This document shows positions 36,736-45,336 of a stretch of 64,000 bases of DNA, piece after piece. Position 1 is the stretch's first letter; every line of letters begins with the position of its first letter. Position numbers and translations under genes: made by a program. The notes beneath the pieces are model-generated. The model saw only the letters and a program-made list of their open reading frames with translations, was not told the origin of the DNA and did no database searches. The stretch lies in NCBI RefSeq assembly GCF_002291145.1, contig NZ_NTGE01000163.1, positions 39,533 to 103,532 of the forward strand, written 5' to 3'. This DNA is from Streptomyces sp. SA15. GTDB lineage: Bacteria; Actinomycetota; Actinomycetes; Streptomycetales; Streptomycetaceae.

Positions 36736-36785
36736 GGCCCCGCGGCATCCACACCTGAACGACCCGGACGGGGCCGCCGCGGTTC

Positions 36786-37346
36786 CTACGCTTCTGCCAC
36801 GGGGTGGTAGCGCACGTCGACCTCGGCAAAGGGCTGTGAGCCCTGGGCGTGTCGCAGCCGGATCGGCCGGCCGCCGGGATTGTCGAAGAGCCGGATGCCG
36901 TCACCCAGCAGGACGGGTGCGATGTGCAGGTTGATTTCGTCGATCAGACCGCGTTCGAGCAGTTGGCGGCCAATCGTCGGGGAGAGGACTTCGAGGTTCT
37001 TGCCGTCGGCGGCCTCCAGGCCGATGCGTACCGCCTCGGCCACGTCGCAGTTCAGGAACGTGACGCCGTCGGCGGGCGTGGCGTCTTCGGGGTGGTGGGT
37101 GAGGACGAAGATCTGGCCCTTCCAGTCCTCGCTGTAGGGTCGGGCGCTCGGGTCGCGGTCCCAGCCGTTCCGCCCGCCCAGGACCGCGCCGGTGGTCTCG
37201 ATGTACTCCTCTTCCACGCCGTCGCGGCCGGTGACCCCGGTCAGCCAGTCCATGGCGTGGTTCGGGCCCGCCACGAACCCGTCCAGCGACATGCTGAAGT
37301 GAAAGAGGACCTTGCCGGCGGCCTGTTGCGGTTCGAGGTCGAACAT
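36786..37346 (-). CDS. Dihydrofolate-reductase-like (RibD C-terminal domain) protein
   Basis: A 186-aa NADPH-binding reductase-fold protein. FHFSMSLDGFVAGPNHAMDW is the signature start of the RibD_C/YyaP group, followed by AVLGGRNGWDRD, a PTIGRQLLERGLIDEI nucleotide-binding loop and IAPVLLGDGIRLF. The reaction is unknown. ATG has AAGGAG six bases upstream. Isolated on the minus strand between the palindrome and transposase debris. Confidence 0.87.
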   Translation of the reverse strand: MFDLEPQQAAGKVLFHFSMSLDGFVAGPNHAMDWLTGVTGRDGVEEEYIETTGAVLGGRNGWDRDPSARPYSEDWKGQIFVLTHHPEDATPADGVTFLNCDVAEAVRIGLEAADGKNLEVLSPTIGRQLLERGLIDEINLHIAPVLLGDGIRLFDNPGGRPIRLRHAQGSQPFAEVDVRYHPVAEA

Positions 37347-37558
37347 CTGGAGCTCCTTCGCTCGTCGTGCCGGCGCGAAAGCGTCGGCTACACATACAGA
37401 CCAGACGGACGCCCCAAACTCATCGCCGCATCCGTGACCGTTCGGGCGCCGCAGACACGGAGCGACCCGGCCGTCCACCACCGTCGGGACCGCCGCTGTC
37501 CGAAACCGTCCGGTTTCTCAGTGAAGGGCTCGATCGTCGTCAGGACATCAGCCGTTGG

Positions 37559-37765
37559 CGGGCGAGCGGTGGCCACGACCAGGCGCGTGTCGCCATCGAT
37601 GATGACCTGCACGTTCGCGGAGAACCGGTAGTTGCGGCTCGAGGCACCGACCTTGCGGTCGCGGACCGGAATCAAGGTGCCGTCCACGATCCACAGCCGG
37701 TCCGCGACATCGACGGCACGGCAGGCCGGCTCGAGCGCGAGGAGGGGCCGCAGCCGCTGGATGCA
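37559..37765 (-). pseudogene. IS5-type transposase internal fragment
   Basis: Minus-strand sequence IQRLRPLLALEPACR...DRLWIVDGTLIPVRDRKVGA and SSRNYRFSANVQVIIDGDTR LVVATARP corresponds to the region around the first catalytic Asp (VDGT) of IS5-family transposases. It is cut at both ends: upstream it joins a response-regulator fragment, and downstream unrelated sequence. Confidence 0.72.
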
Positions 37766-37845
37766 TGGTGCTGCTGGACCTCGGGCTTCCGGACATGGAC
37801 GGGCTCGACGTGTGCCGGGAGTTGCGGGCGCAGTGGGGAACAGCG
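37765..37845 (+). pseudogene. Response-regulator receiver fragment
   Basis: MVLLDLGLPDMDGLDVCREL followed by RAQWG is the core of a receiver domain including the phospho-acceptor Asp (DLGLPDMDG). It directly abuts the transposase fragment and ends within about 27 codons. A relic. Confidence 0.6.
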
Positions 37846-37966
37846 CTGGCGGGAGGCGGAGCCGAGGTCCAGGCCCGGGCGCCCGCGCCGGACGAGGGGC
37901 CGCCCTATCGGGGGATGGCCCGCTTCGAACCAGATGACAGCGATGCCGTAGCCGAGGCAGGCCCGC

Positions 37967-38347
37967 TCACCGCTGCTCACCTGTGCCCTCGGCCAGGACC
38001 GAGGGGACAGTCTCCGGGGCGGGGACCGACTCGGCCCAGGCCGCCATGGCGTCGAGAACGTCGCGCAGCCCCTCGCCGAGAGGGGTGAGGCGGTACTCGA
38101 CGCGCGGGGGGATCTCCGCGTACGTGGTGCGGATGACGACGCCGTGGGTCTCGAACTGGCGCAGCCGACTGGTCAGGGTGTGGGGGCTGATGCCGGGCAG
38201 GGCCTGGCGCAGTTCGGTGAAGCGGTGAGGGCCCTTGAGGAGTTCGCGCACGATGAGGGTGGCCCAGGGGCCGTTGAGGAGGGTGAGGAACCGGGCCACA
38301 CCGCACTCGGGAAGACAGGGATTGGTCACTTTTCGAGAGTAGTCCAT
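37967..38347 (-). CDS. HxlR-family transcriptional regulator
   Basis: A 126-aa winged-helix regulator. An N-terminal Cys lies in CLPECG; VARFLTLLNGPWATLIVREL and RFTELRQALPGISPHTLTSR form the HTH, and PPRVEYRLTPLGEGL the wing, as in redox- or aldehyde-sensing HxlR proteins. The ATG at 38347 overlaps the operator candidate and has no ribosome site, so translation may be leaderless; a GTG seven codons in is possible. Divergent from the NmrA-like reductase gene, the usual HxlR arrangement. Confidence 0.87.
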   Translation of the reverse strand: MDYSRKVTNPCLPECGVARFLTLLNGPWATLIVRELLKGPHRFTELRQALPGISPHTLTSRLRQFETHGVVIRTTYAEIPPRVEYRLTPLGEGLRDVLDAMAAWAESVPAPETVPSVLAEGTGEQR

Positions 38348-38386
38348 TAGTGCACTTGATGTAACCGGTGCATCATGTGCACTAAT
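38346..38386. promoter_or_regulatory. HxlR operator candidate
   Basis: ATTAGTGCACTTGATG and CATCATGTGCACTAAT form a 16-bp inverted repeat with one mismatch and 9-bp spacing, filling the gap between the divergent start codons. Confidence 0.75.
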
Positions 38387-38393
38387 AGCCCGC

Positions 38394-39236
38394 ATGACCT
38401 ACGTGATCCATGGCGCCACCGGCGCCCAGGGCGCCCCTGTCGTTACCGCTCTCACTGCCGCGGGCAAGTCCGTGGCCGCGCTGACCCGCAACCCGGACGC
38501 TGCCGTGGACGGCGCACGCGTCGTGGCCGCGAACTACTCCTCCGTCACCGACCTGACCGATGCCTACCGCGGCGCCGACGGAGTGTTCGTCCACCTGCCG
38601 GTGGGCGCAGAGGAGGACCGTCTGGCCTTCGCGAACAACATCCTCGCCGCCGTCCGTGCGGCCCGGCCGGGCCGCGTGGTGTTCTCCACCAGCGGTTTCC
38701 CGATCGACCCCGCCATCGGCGGCGCCGCCGCGACGCTGGCCGCCGGCCTGACGGACAGCGGGGTGTCCCATGCGGTGATCGGCCCCGAGCTGTATCTGGA
38801 GAACCTGCTCATGCCGTACGTCATCGATTCCGTCCGGGAGCGAGGCGTACTGCCCTACGCGATCCGGGCCGACTTCCCCGTGTCCTGGGCGTCGCACCTG
38901 GACATCGCCGACGTCGCGGTCGCCTTGTTCGCGCACCCGGACGTCACCGGCGTGGTCTCCGTCGGGCAGTACCCGGCGATCACCGGGCCTGACCTGGCCG
39001 AGGCGTTCGCCGCTCGGCTCGGGCGGGACGTGGTCTTCGAGCAGATCAGCCCTGATGAGCTCCGCACGTCCGTGGCACCTCTGATCGGCGAAGGTCCCGC
39101 CGCGGACATCGCGGAGGCGTACCGGGCCATGAGCGCGATGCCGGGCCGCTCGATCGCGCCGGAGAACTCCGCCCAGAAGCTGCTGGATGTCACGCCCCGG
39201 ACCACGACGCAGTGGCTGGAAGACATGGGTCTGTGA
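38394..39236 (+). CDS. NmrA-like NAD(P)-binding reductase
   Basis: A 280-aa atypical SDR. MTYVIHGATGAQGAPVVTAL contains the GxxGxxG nucleotide loop; the later HLDIADVAVALFAHPDVTGV segment is typical of NmrA/quinone-oxidoreductase-2-like proteins, which sense or reduce with NADPH. No YxxxK catalytic pair is obvious. ATG lacks a ribosome site and lies eight bases from the operator. It is the probable target of the divergent HxlR regulator. Confidence 0.87.
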   Translation: MTYVIHGATGAQGAPVVTALTAAGKSVAALTRNPDAAVDGARVVAANYSSVTDLTDAYRGADGVFVHLPVGAEEDRLAFANNILAAVRAARPGRVVFSTSGFPIDPAIGGAAATLAAGLTDSGVSHAVIGPELYLENLLMPYVIDSVRERGVLPYAIRADFPVSWASHLDIADVAVALFAHPDVTGVVSVGQYPAITGPDLAEAFAARLGRDVVFEQISPDELRTSVAPLIGEGPAADIAEAYRAMSAMPGRSIAPENSAQKLLDVTPRTTTQWLEDMGL

Positions 39237-39293
39237 CAGGCCAGGAGGCACCCGTCACCGCACGAGGACCGATCTGACATCAGCCGTTCTCTC

Positions 39294-39326
39294 ACAGTGC
39301 TTGGAGGACCTACCTCCAAGCACTGT
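39294..39326 (+). terminator. Perfect 14-bp hairpin after the NmrA-like gene
   Basis: ACAGTGCTTGGAGG and CCTCCAAGCACTGT pair perfectly around ACCTA, 58 bp after the stop. Confidence 0.85.
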
Positions 39327-39723
39327 CGGCGTTTCCTCACCCCGTGCGGACGGCTCGTGAGTCGCTTTGAGCGGATTGGCTCCGCAGACAGGCGCCATCG
39401 CGTGTGGTTCGCACCGGCGGGGGCGCCGGACCGCCACGCCACAGGCCGTCCGGCGGCTCCGTAATGGTTGAAATGCCTAACGATGTTACATCAGCCTGTC
39501 GGCATGAAGGGTATGACGCTCAGCCCACGGATCACTGATCCATCCCGCCCGACCAGAGAAGAAGCGGTTCTCCATCAGCACGGCGCAGGTGCCGGCCGCC
39601 CTGCGAAGCCGGCCGGTGCCACTGGATGCGCGCGGTCGGCCGTACCCGAGCTGTCGCCGGCCCGAGCGGGTACACGCCGCTCGCCGCGGGCCGTCGGCCG
39701 ATCGATGGCGGAGTTGCTGACCG
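39327..39723. other. Intergenic region upstream of the aminotransferase
   Basis: About 400 bp without a gene. It includes an AT-rich stretch near 39470-39500 with TAACGATGTTA, which may be part of the promoter. Confidence 0.5.
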
Positions 39724-40878
39724 TTGCCTAGTCACCCCACGACACCTGCCGGTTCGCCGATCCTGGAGATGGCCCGCCGGGCGGCCGAGTACCGTGCGGC
39801 CGGCCGTCGCATCATCGACCTCACGCTCGGCGAGCCGGACTTCGCCGCGCCTGTTCACGCCGCGGCTGCCGCTCAGCAGGCCGCCGCCCGCCCGATGGGC
39901 TACTCGCCTGCCAACGGGATACCCGAACTGCGCCGTGCTGCACGGCATGCGCTGGAACGAGACCGCACCCTGAGCTATTCGGATGCCGAGGTGGCCGTGG
40001 GGTGCGGCGCCAAGCAGGTGATCTTCAACGCGTTCTTCGCCACCCTGCGCCCGGGCGACGAGGTGATCATCCCAGCGCCTTACTGGGCCAGCTATCCGGA
40101 CATGGTTCGCCTGTGCGGTGCAGTGCCCGTGATCGTTCCTTGCTCGGCCGAGTCAGGGTTCAGGCTCACCCCCGACGCGCTGGCAGCGGCCGTCACCGAT
40201 CGCACCCGCTGGGTCGTGCTCAACGCTCCAGGCAATCCGTCGGGCGCCACCTACAGCCATGACCTCCTGGTCGGTCTCGCCGAGGTACTGCGGCGCCACC
40301 CCTCGACGCTGATCCTGTCGGACGAGATCTACGCCCATATCCGCTACCACGCCGGGGAATACGTGAGCATCGCCCAGGTCGCGCCTGACCTGCGCGAGCG
40401 GATCCTGCTGGTCGACGGCGTCTCCAAGGCTTACGCGATGACCGGCTGGCGTGTCGGCTGGGGATTCGGGCCGCCCGATCTGGTCCGCCGCATCACCGCC
40501 GTACAGACGCACAACTGCACGCAGACCTCGACCGTGAGCCAGATCGCCGCGGTCGCCGCACTGCAGGGGCCGCAGGATCTTCTGGCGGAACGGCGTGAGA
40601 CATACCGCCGACGGCGCGATGCGGGCCTGGCGATCCTCAAGCGGAGCCGGCACCTGGACACGGTGGAACCCGACGGCGCTTTCTACCTCTTCCCCCGCCT
40701 CGCGGCCGGCGACGACCTCGCAGCAGCGGACGCCCTCCTCGCAGCGGGATGCGCGACTGTCCCGGGCAGCGCCTTCGGAGCGCCGGGTCACCTGCGGCTC
40801 TCCTTCGCCACCGACATCGCCGCCCTGGAAGAGGGCTGCCGCATCATCGTCGCCACGCTGGATGGGGTCTCCGCGTGA
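39724..40878 (+). CDS. PLP-dependent aminotransferase, class I/II
   Basis: Fold-type I aminotransferase (384 aa). LTLGEPDFAAP, GYSPANGIPELRRA, NAPGNPSGATY and DEIYAHIRY are standard AspAT-like motifs; the Schiff-base Lys is in VSKAYAMTGWRVGWG, and the carboxylate-binding Arg is in LRLSFA near the end. The amino-acid substrate is unknown. TTG start with GGAG ten bases upstream. The stop overlaps the start of the AEC transporter (GTGA), suggesting a joint role in metabolism and transport of an amino or oxo acid. Confidence 0.88.
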   Translation: MPSHPTTPAGSPILEMARRAAEYRAAGRRIIDLTLGEPDFAAPVHAAAAAQQAAARPMGYSPANGIPELRRAARHALERDRTLSYSDAEVAVGCGAKQVIFNAFFATLRPGDEVIIPAPYWASYPDMVRLCGAVPVIVPCSAESGFRLTPDALAAAVTDRTRWVVLNAPGNPSGATYSHDLLVGLAEVLRRHPSTLILSDEIYAHIRYHAGEYVSIAQVAPDLRERILLVDGVSKAYAMTGWRVGWGFGPPDLVRRITAVQTHNCTQTSTVSQIAAVAALQGPQDLLAERRETYRRRRDAGLAILKRSRHLDTVEPDGAFYLFPRLAAGDDLAAADALLAAGCATVPGSAFGAPGHLRLSFATDIAALEEGCRIIVATLDGVSA

Positions 40879-41792
40879 TCGCACTGACCGTAAAGGCGCT
40901 CGTTCCGGTCGTCCTGCTGATCGCGCTGGGCTACGCGCTCAAGCGATCGATGATCAAAGCCGAGGGTTTCTGGTCCGAAGCCGAGCGCCTCAGCTATCGC
41001 GTCCTGCTGCCGGCCCTGTTTCTGCACAGCCTGGCGACCGCCGACACCGACGATCTGCCGGTGGGGGCCCTGGCCGGCGCTCTGGTCGCCGCCACGGTGG
41101 TAGTGGCCGTGCTGGTCATCGCCTGCAAGCCCCTGATGCGGCTGAAGGGCGATGCCTTCACCTCGGTCTTCCAGGGCAGCATCCGGTTCAACAACTACAT
41201 CGGTGTGACGATCGCTGCCGGCCTGTTCGGCACCAAGGGCGTCGCCTTCGCCGCGGTCTGCAACGCGGCGATCGTACCCACCGTCAATGTGCTGTGCGTG
41301 CTGGTCTTCGCGTGGTTCGGAACCGCGCGCCTGCATTTCTCGGGCATCGTCAAACAGCTCGTGACCAACCCGCTCATCCTCGCCTGCGCAGGAGGCATTC
41401 TCCTGCAGACCTTCGATCTGAGCCTGCCGCCGGGCATCGAACCAGCACTCCAGGCATTGGGAGCCGCCTCGATGCCGCTGGGTCTGCTCTGCATCGGCGC
41501 CGCTCTGCGCTTCGGCGCTGCACGGTCGTGGGCGGCACCGATCGTCACGTCCTCGTCCGCCAAGTTCGCGCTCATGCCGGCCGCGACGTTCCTGGCGGCC
41601 CAGCTCTTCGGCCTGGGCTCTCACGCGCTGATCATCGCCGTGCTCTTTCAGGCCCTGCCCACGGCATCGTCGTCGTACATCATGGCCAGGCAACTCGGTG
41701 GCGACGCACCTCTGATGGCCGGGATCACGGCAACGCAAACGCTCCTGGGAATAGCCGCCGTCCCGCTCGTCGTGGCACTGGTCCCGGCATAG
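40875..41792 (+). CDS. AEC-family (auxin efflux carrier type) transporter
   Basis: A 305-aa membrane protein with about ten hydrophobic segments in two halves, as in AEC/MdcF-type permeases. SIRFNNYIGV and MPLGLLCIGA are conserved family positions. Members move organic or amino acids. The GTG start is coupled to the aminotransferase gene. Direction and substrate cannot be read from sequence. Confidence 0.85.
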   Translation: MIALTVKALVPVVLLIALGYALKRSMIKAEGFWSEAERLSYRVLLPALFLHSLATADTDDLPVGALAGALVAATVVVAVLVIACKPLMRLKGDAFTSVFQGSIRFNNYIGVTIAAGLFGTKGVAFAAVCNAAIVPTVNVLCVLVFAWFGTARLHFSGIVKQLVTNPLILACAGGILLQTFDLSLPPGIEPALQALGAASMPLGLLCIGAALRFGAARSWAAPIVTSSSAKFALMPAATFLAAQLFGLGSHALIIAVLFQALPTASSSYIMARQLGGDAPLMAGITATQTLLGIAAVPLVVALVPA

Positions 41793-41803
41793 CCAACCCG
41801 ACG

Positions 41804-42328
41804 CTAGCGGCGCCTGTCGCGGTGGCGGCGGACCGCATCAGTGTTGGCGCAGCGGGAGGAACAGTAGGCACGGCGGCCATTGCGGCTGGTGTCGACGAAA
41901 GCGGTCCGGCAAGAGCCCAGCGCGCAGACGCCCAGTCGTTCCCCTTCGGCTTCCAGGGCGAAAATGGCCAGACCTCCGGCAGTCACGGCTTTCACGCGGC
42001 TTTGGAGGTCCTGGGTATCCGGAGCGAAGTGCAAATGTGGCCGCAGATTGTCGTGCGTGGTCAGATACACGCTTCCTGCGCCATCCGCGAGCAGAGCGTT
42101 GATGTTCTGGCACCGTTCGGCCTGTGAGGATGCCTCGAAGACCAGCCTCATCATCCGCGACCACGCTCTGATGTCCTCGGATGTGAAGCCAGTGACGTGC
42201 GGACGACGAATCTGATACGCCCGCAGCGTCTGCTCCAGCGTCTCAGGCATCCATGAACCACTCGAATCGAGATTCACCAGCGCCACGGCCAAGTGAACCC
42301 CGACCATGTTGTCATGCTCAAACTGCAC
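41804..42328 (-). CDS. ABATE / CGNR zinc-finger protein
   Basis: A 174-aa protein with an N-terminal ABATE-type region (MVGVHLAVALVNLDSSGS) and a C-terminal CGNR zinc finger (LGVCALGSCRTAFVDTSRNG then RRAYCSSRCANTDAVRRHR). Such proteins are thought to be stress-related DNA-binding regulators. The start is uncertain: GTG at 42328 gives MQFEHDNMVG, and ATG at 42307 is also possible. Convergent with the AEC gene. Confidence 0.78.
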   Translation of the reverse strand: MQFEHDNMVGVHLAVALVNLDSSGSWMPETLEQTLRAYQIRRPHVTGFTSEDIRAWSRMMRLVFEASSQAERCQNINALLADGAGSVYLTTHDNLRPHLHFAPDTQDLQSRVKAVTAGGLAIFALEAEGERLGVCALGSCRTAFVDTSRNGRRAYCSSRCANTDAVRRHRDRRR

Positions 42329-42497
42329 TTGACCATTACAACACAGAGCCTCTGGCAGAGCTGTCGACGATGTCCCGCATGACCCCGTCACGCGGCAGGT
42401 CCAATCGTGGAGCAGTCACGGACAGTGGGTGCACGCCCCCGAGCAGACACCCGCGAGTCCGTCGCTCGACCTGGCTACACCACTCGGCGGGACGCCA

Positions 42498-42677
42498 TCA
42501 TGCCGTCCGTGGTTCTGTCCGCTCTCGGACGACGACGAGGAAGGCATCCGACTTGAGGTCCATCACGACGGTCGCGCAGGGCTCGCCCGCGGCCCGTAGT
42601 CGCGCCGCGTACTCCTCCGCAGGCCACGATCCGCGCGGAGATCCTGCGGGAAACCGCTCCAACACCTTCGTGTCCAT
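42498..42677 (-). CDS. Small hypothetical protein (59 aa)
   Basis: ATG with GGAGGTG eight bases upstream opens a 59-aa frame MDTKVLERFPAGSPRGSWPA continuing EEYAARLRAAGEPCATVV and MDLKSDAFLVVVRERT. The strong ribosome site and balanced composition support a real gene. I recognise no named domain. It is isolated in the island between the CGNR and VanZ genes. Confidence 0.65.
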   Translation of the reverse strand: MDTKVLERFPAGSPRGSWPAEEYAARLRAAGEPCATVVMDLKSDAFLVVVRERTEPRTA

Positions 42678-43066
42678 GGCGGTGTCACCTCCATCGTCAC
42701 TGACGGACTCGCGTGCTGTTCACGTGTTCCGTACTGTCCGGCTGCCCTCGATCCACCGGCATATGTATGGGGGCAGCGCACCCCGGCACATGCGGGCAGC
42801 GACGGGCTGTTGACGGGTGCTCGACCCAACTACGAGCAGTCTGACCGCCTCCGCTGTGCCCCAGGTGCCGACCGCTACATCGGCCAACGGGTGCCGGCCC
42901 CGTAACAGCACCACCCCGCTGGATCTGCTCCCCCGGCATCCAGATCCCTTCTGCGTGCGGGGTGGGGCAGCCCGGGGCCGGCGATTCGTGGCAAGTCCTG
43001 TACGCCGATTCCAACTGGCGGGGCATCACCGTGCGTCTGGCGCCGCTTCGCTCACGGCCACCGACC
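42678..43066. other. Intergenic stretch, nothing recognised
   Basis: About 390 bp with only unstructured open frames; no gene, repeat or hairpin that I can support. Confidence 0.5.
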
Positions 43067-43618
43067 TCAGCTGTGCACCGCCCGGCTCAGCCGCCGCCCC
43101 AGCAGGAGGTAGCCCACCAGGGCGCCGGTCGTGTTGAGGATGACGTCGTCCACGTCGAAGGCCCGCCCGGTGACCAGAGCGCCCTGCGCGCACTCCACCA
43201 GCAGCATGACGATCGCGGTCAGCAGCAGCACCCGCAGTATTCCGAGCGTGCGCGGCGCGAGAACCGGCAGCAGGAGCCCGAACGGAACGCCCAGCAACAG
43301 GTTGCCGCCGATCTGCTTGACGGCGTCCCGCAGTGCGGGCTGGTCCAGATAAGCCTGCAGTGAACGCCCCGGGTGCAGGTTGGTGTGGGCCAACGCCACC
43401 GACGCAGGGGAGGGCTGCAACGTCAGCCGGGCCAGCACGACGGCGAATGCCACCATGAAGGCGAAGGCGAACAGCATCGCCAGCACGCGGACGGGGAGGG
43501 GCAGGGGCCGTCGTCCGCGCCGGGCCGGTCGCGACCCGCGCTTGGGCGTGCGGGATGCCTTCGGCTTGTTGGTGCGCAGGCGTAGAGCGGCGTGCGGACG
43601 TGCGGCTGTACGGGCCAT
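43067..43618 (-). CDS. VanZ-family membrane protein
   Basis: A 183-aa protein with a very basic N-terminal tail (about 40 residues, rich in Arg/Lys/Pro), a first membrane span (VLAMLFAFAFMVAFAVVLA), and the VanZ core: NLLLGVPFGLLLPVL, TAIVMLLVECAQ and DVDDVILNTTGALVGYLLL. Members can give low-level teicoplanin resistance, but most have unknown roles. No van genes are adjacent. Confidence 0.85.
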   Translation of the reverse strand: MARTAARPHAALRLRTNKPKASRTPKRGSRPARRGRRPLPLPVRVLAMLFAFAFMVAFAVVLARLTLQPSPASVALAHTNLHPGRSLQAYLDQPALRDAVKQIGGNLLLGVPFGLLLPVLAPRTLGILRVLLLTAIVMLLVECAQGALVTGRAFDVDDVILNTTGALVGYLLLGRRLSRAVHS

Positions 43619-43714
43619 GCTGTCCTCCAGTCGTCAACTTTCCTGCGTAGCAAGGCAGTTACCCGTGATCGGTTCGAGAAGGCCGCCCCGCCTCCCCGGG
43701 ACGGGGCGGGATCG

Positions 43715-43951
43715 TCAGCCCGGCGCTGGTGCCGCGGGACGAGCGGCTTCCTGGATATCGCGTAGGGGCAGTGCCAGAGCCTCGGCGAGTTCCGCCAGTT
43801 CCTTCTCGGTGGGCCGCACGGGACCGCGGGCACCGTCCTCGGCGAAGACGCGGATCCGCGGCGTGCGAATACCTGTGCGGTCGGCGAGCGCTTGCGCGTT
43901 CAGGCGCCTGCGTCGCATGGTCTGTTGCAGCAGCTGTGAGAGTTCGGCCAT
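43715..43951 (-). CDS. Small XRE-type HTH protein
   Basis: A 78-aa DNA-binding protein: MAELSQLLQQTMRRRRLNAQ and ALADRTGIRTPRIRVF form a degenerate XRE helix-turn-helix, followed by a helix TEKELAELAEALALPLRDIQ. ATG has AGGTGA about five bases upstream; the frame is open far upstream, but composition there is non-coding. Regulatory target unknown. Confidence 0.65.
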   Translation of the reverse strand: MAELSQLLQQTMRRRRLNAQALADRTGIRTPRIRVFAEDGARGPVRPTEKELAELAEALALPLRDIQEAARPAAPAPG

Positions 43952-44436
43952 TTCGTTCACCTGTCCTGGGTCAGCTGGTTCAGCCACCCCCATACGGGTG
44001 GCTCCGAGGATTGGCCAGCTCGTCGGTGATCCGCGCGGACTGCCCGGATCAGCATGGGCGGCGGCTCGGCAAGTGGGCCAGCAGCAAGGCAAGGATGGGC
44101 GAGTGTTCTCCCCCAGTGGGCTGAGAGCGTCTGGCCGCCCTGTACCTCTGGGCGAGCGGCCCTGCTTCTGCACTGGGGACCCCGCGAGCCCCGGCGCCCC
44201 CGGCCCTCCCGTCCGCCCCGGACGACACGGGGCAGATCCCTGATCCGCTGCCACTGCTCACCCGCCGCCCCTGAGTGCCACGGAGTAGGCCGGGCAGAGG
44301 GGTGGGGCCCACGGCCGGGGCGTGGCCCACCCACCCCTGCCGTGGCCCACCCACCCCTGCCCCGCAGCCGACCGCTCGGTAGCCGAAGGCCGGAGTCGTT
44401 TCGACGTGGCTGTGGGGAGCAGATGAGCCCGGCGGC
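43952..44436. other. Intergenic region between the XRE gene and the sigma factor
   Basis: About 485 bp, no gene supported. The right end holds the sigma-factor terminator and a 20-bp tandem duplication. Confidence 0.5.
44293..44360 (-). terminator. Terminator-like hairpin with duplicated 20-bp arm
   Basis: GGCAGAGGGGTGGGGCCCACG pairs imperfectly with CGTGGCCCACCCACCCCTGC; the latter 20-mer is present twice in perfect tandem (44321-44340 and 44341-44360). It lies 75-145 bp past the sigma-factor stop. Confidence 0.65.
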
Positions 44437-45336
44437 CTATCGTCGGCCGACGAGTTTGGTTCGGAGACGGGCGAGGGTGCGGTTCAGGATGCGGGAAACG
44501 TGCATCTGCGAGATCCCGAGTTCCTTGCCGATGGCACTCTGCGTCATGTCGGCGCCGTAGCGGAGGGCGAGGATCTTGCGCTCGCGGGCCGGCAGAGCGG
44601 CGATGAGGGGCTTGAGTGCGTGCAGGTCCTCGACCTTCGCCAGGTCCGGATCCGTGTAGCCGATGTGGTCGGCGAGGGTGTCCTCAGGGCTCTCGGTGTC
44701 GCTCGGATAGTCCAGGGACGACGTGGTGTAGCCGTTGGCGGCGACCAGTCCTTCGACGACCTCGTCCTCGTCCAGGTCCAGGTGCCGGGCGAGTTCAGGC
44801 ACGGTGGGTGCGCGGCCGTGGGTCTGCTCGAGGTGCGTCACAGCCTTGGTGAGGTCCAGGCGCAGTTCCTGCAGGCGGCGCGGGACGTGCACGGCCCAGC
44901 TCGAGTCGCGGAAGTGCCGCTTGATCTCGCCGATGATGGTCGGCATGGCGAAGGTGGGGAACTCGACACCGCGGTGCAGGTCGAACCGGTTGATCGCTTT
45001 GATCAGCCCGATGGTGCCGACCTGAATGACATCGTCGTACGACTCGCCCCGCACCCCCATGCGGCCGGCGGCAAAGCGCACCAGGGCGAGATTGAGCTCC
45101 ACCAGGGAGTTGCGCACGTAGGAGTACTCCGGTGTGCCCTCTTCCAGCGAGTCGAGCCGCGCGAACAGCGTCTTGGACAGCGCTCGCGCGTCAGCCGCGT
45201 CGACGTGGGCCGGGTCGGGCAGGGGCGGCAGGTCCTCCAGGCCCGGCACGACCGCATGCGCGGCGCCCGGGCCGGTGGTATGTCGCTCCGCATACGAGAT
45301 CGTGCGGACTGGATTGCCGGTGGTCGCAGTCGCCAT
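44437..45336 (-). CDS. SigB/SigF/SigG-subfamily RNA polymerase sigma factor
   Basis: Stress-type sigma-70 factor (299 aa). Region 2 reads NLALVRFAAGRM...YDDVIQVGTIGLIKAINRFD then FPTFAMPTIIGEIKRHFRD; region 3 has RLQELRLDLTKAV and TVPELARHLDLDEDEV; region 4 HTH is LPARERKILALRYGADMTQS AIGKELGISQMHVSRIL. The first 55 residues are a variable Pro-rich tail. ATG at 45336 has GGGAG five bases upstream. Such factors are normally held by an RsbW-type kinase, and one lies 1.4 kb away (46724-47143). Streptomyces has several paralogues; I cannot say which this is. Confidence 0.9.
   Translation of the reverse strand: MATATTGNPVRTISYAERHTTGPGAAHAVVPGLEDLPPLPDPAHVDAADARALSKTLFARLDSLEEGTPEYSYVRNSLVELNLALVRFAAGRMGVRGESYDDVIQVGTIGLIKAINRFDLHRGVEFPTFAMPTIIGEIKRHFRDSSWAVHVPRRLQELRLDLTKAVTHLEQTHGRAPTVPELARHLDLDEDEVVEGLVAANGYTTSSLDYPSDTESPEDTLADHIGYTDPDLAKVEDLHALKPLIAALPARERKILALRYGADMTQSAIGKELGISQMHVSRILNRTLARLRTKLVGRR

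Larger units (their letters stand above)
37347..37966. other. Mosaic of gene fragments
   Basis: About 620 bp made of the transposase and receiver fragments plus sequence I could not place. No intact gene. Confidence 0.55.

Noticed and set aside
42697..43029. Minus-strand 110-codon frame in the 42.7-43.0 kb gap
   Set aside because: No ribosome site, no conserved motif, composition like other shadows; left as unannotated intergenic DNA.
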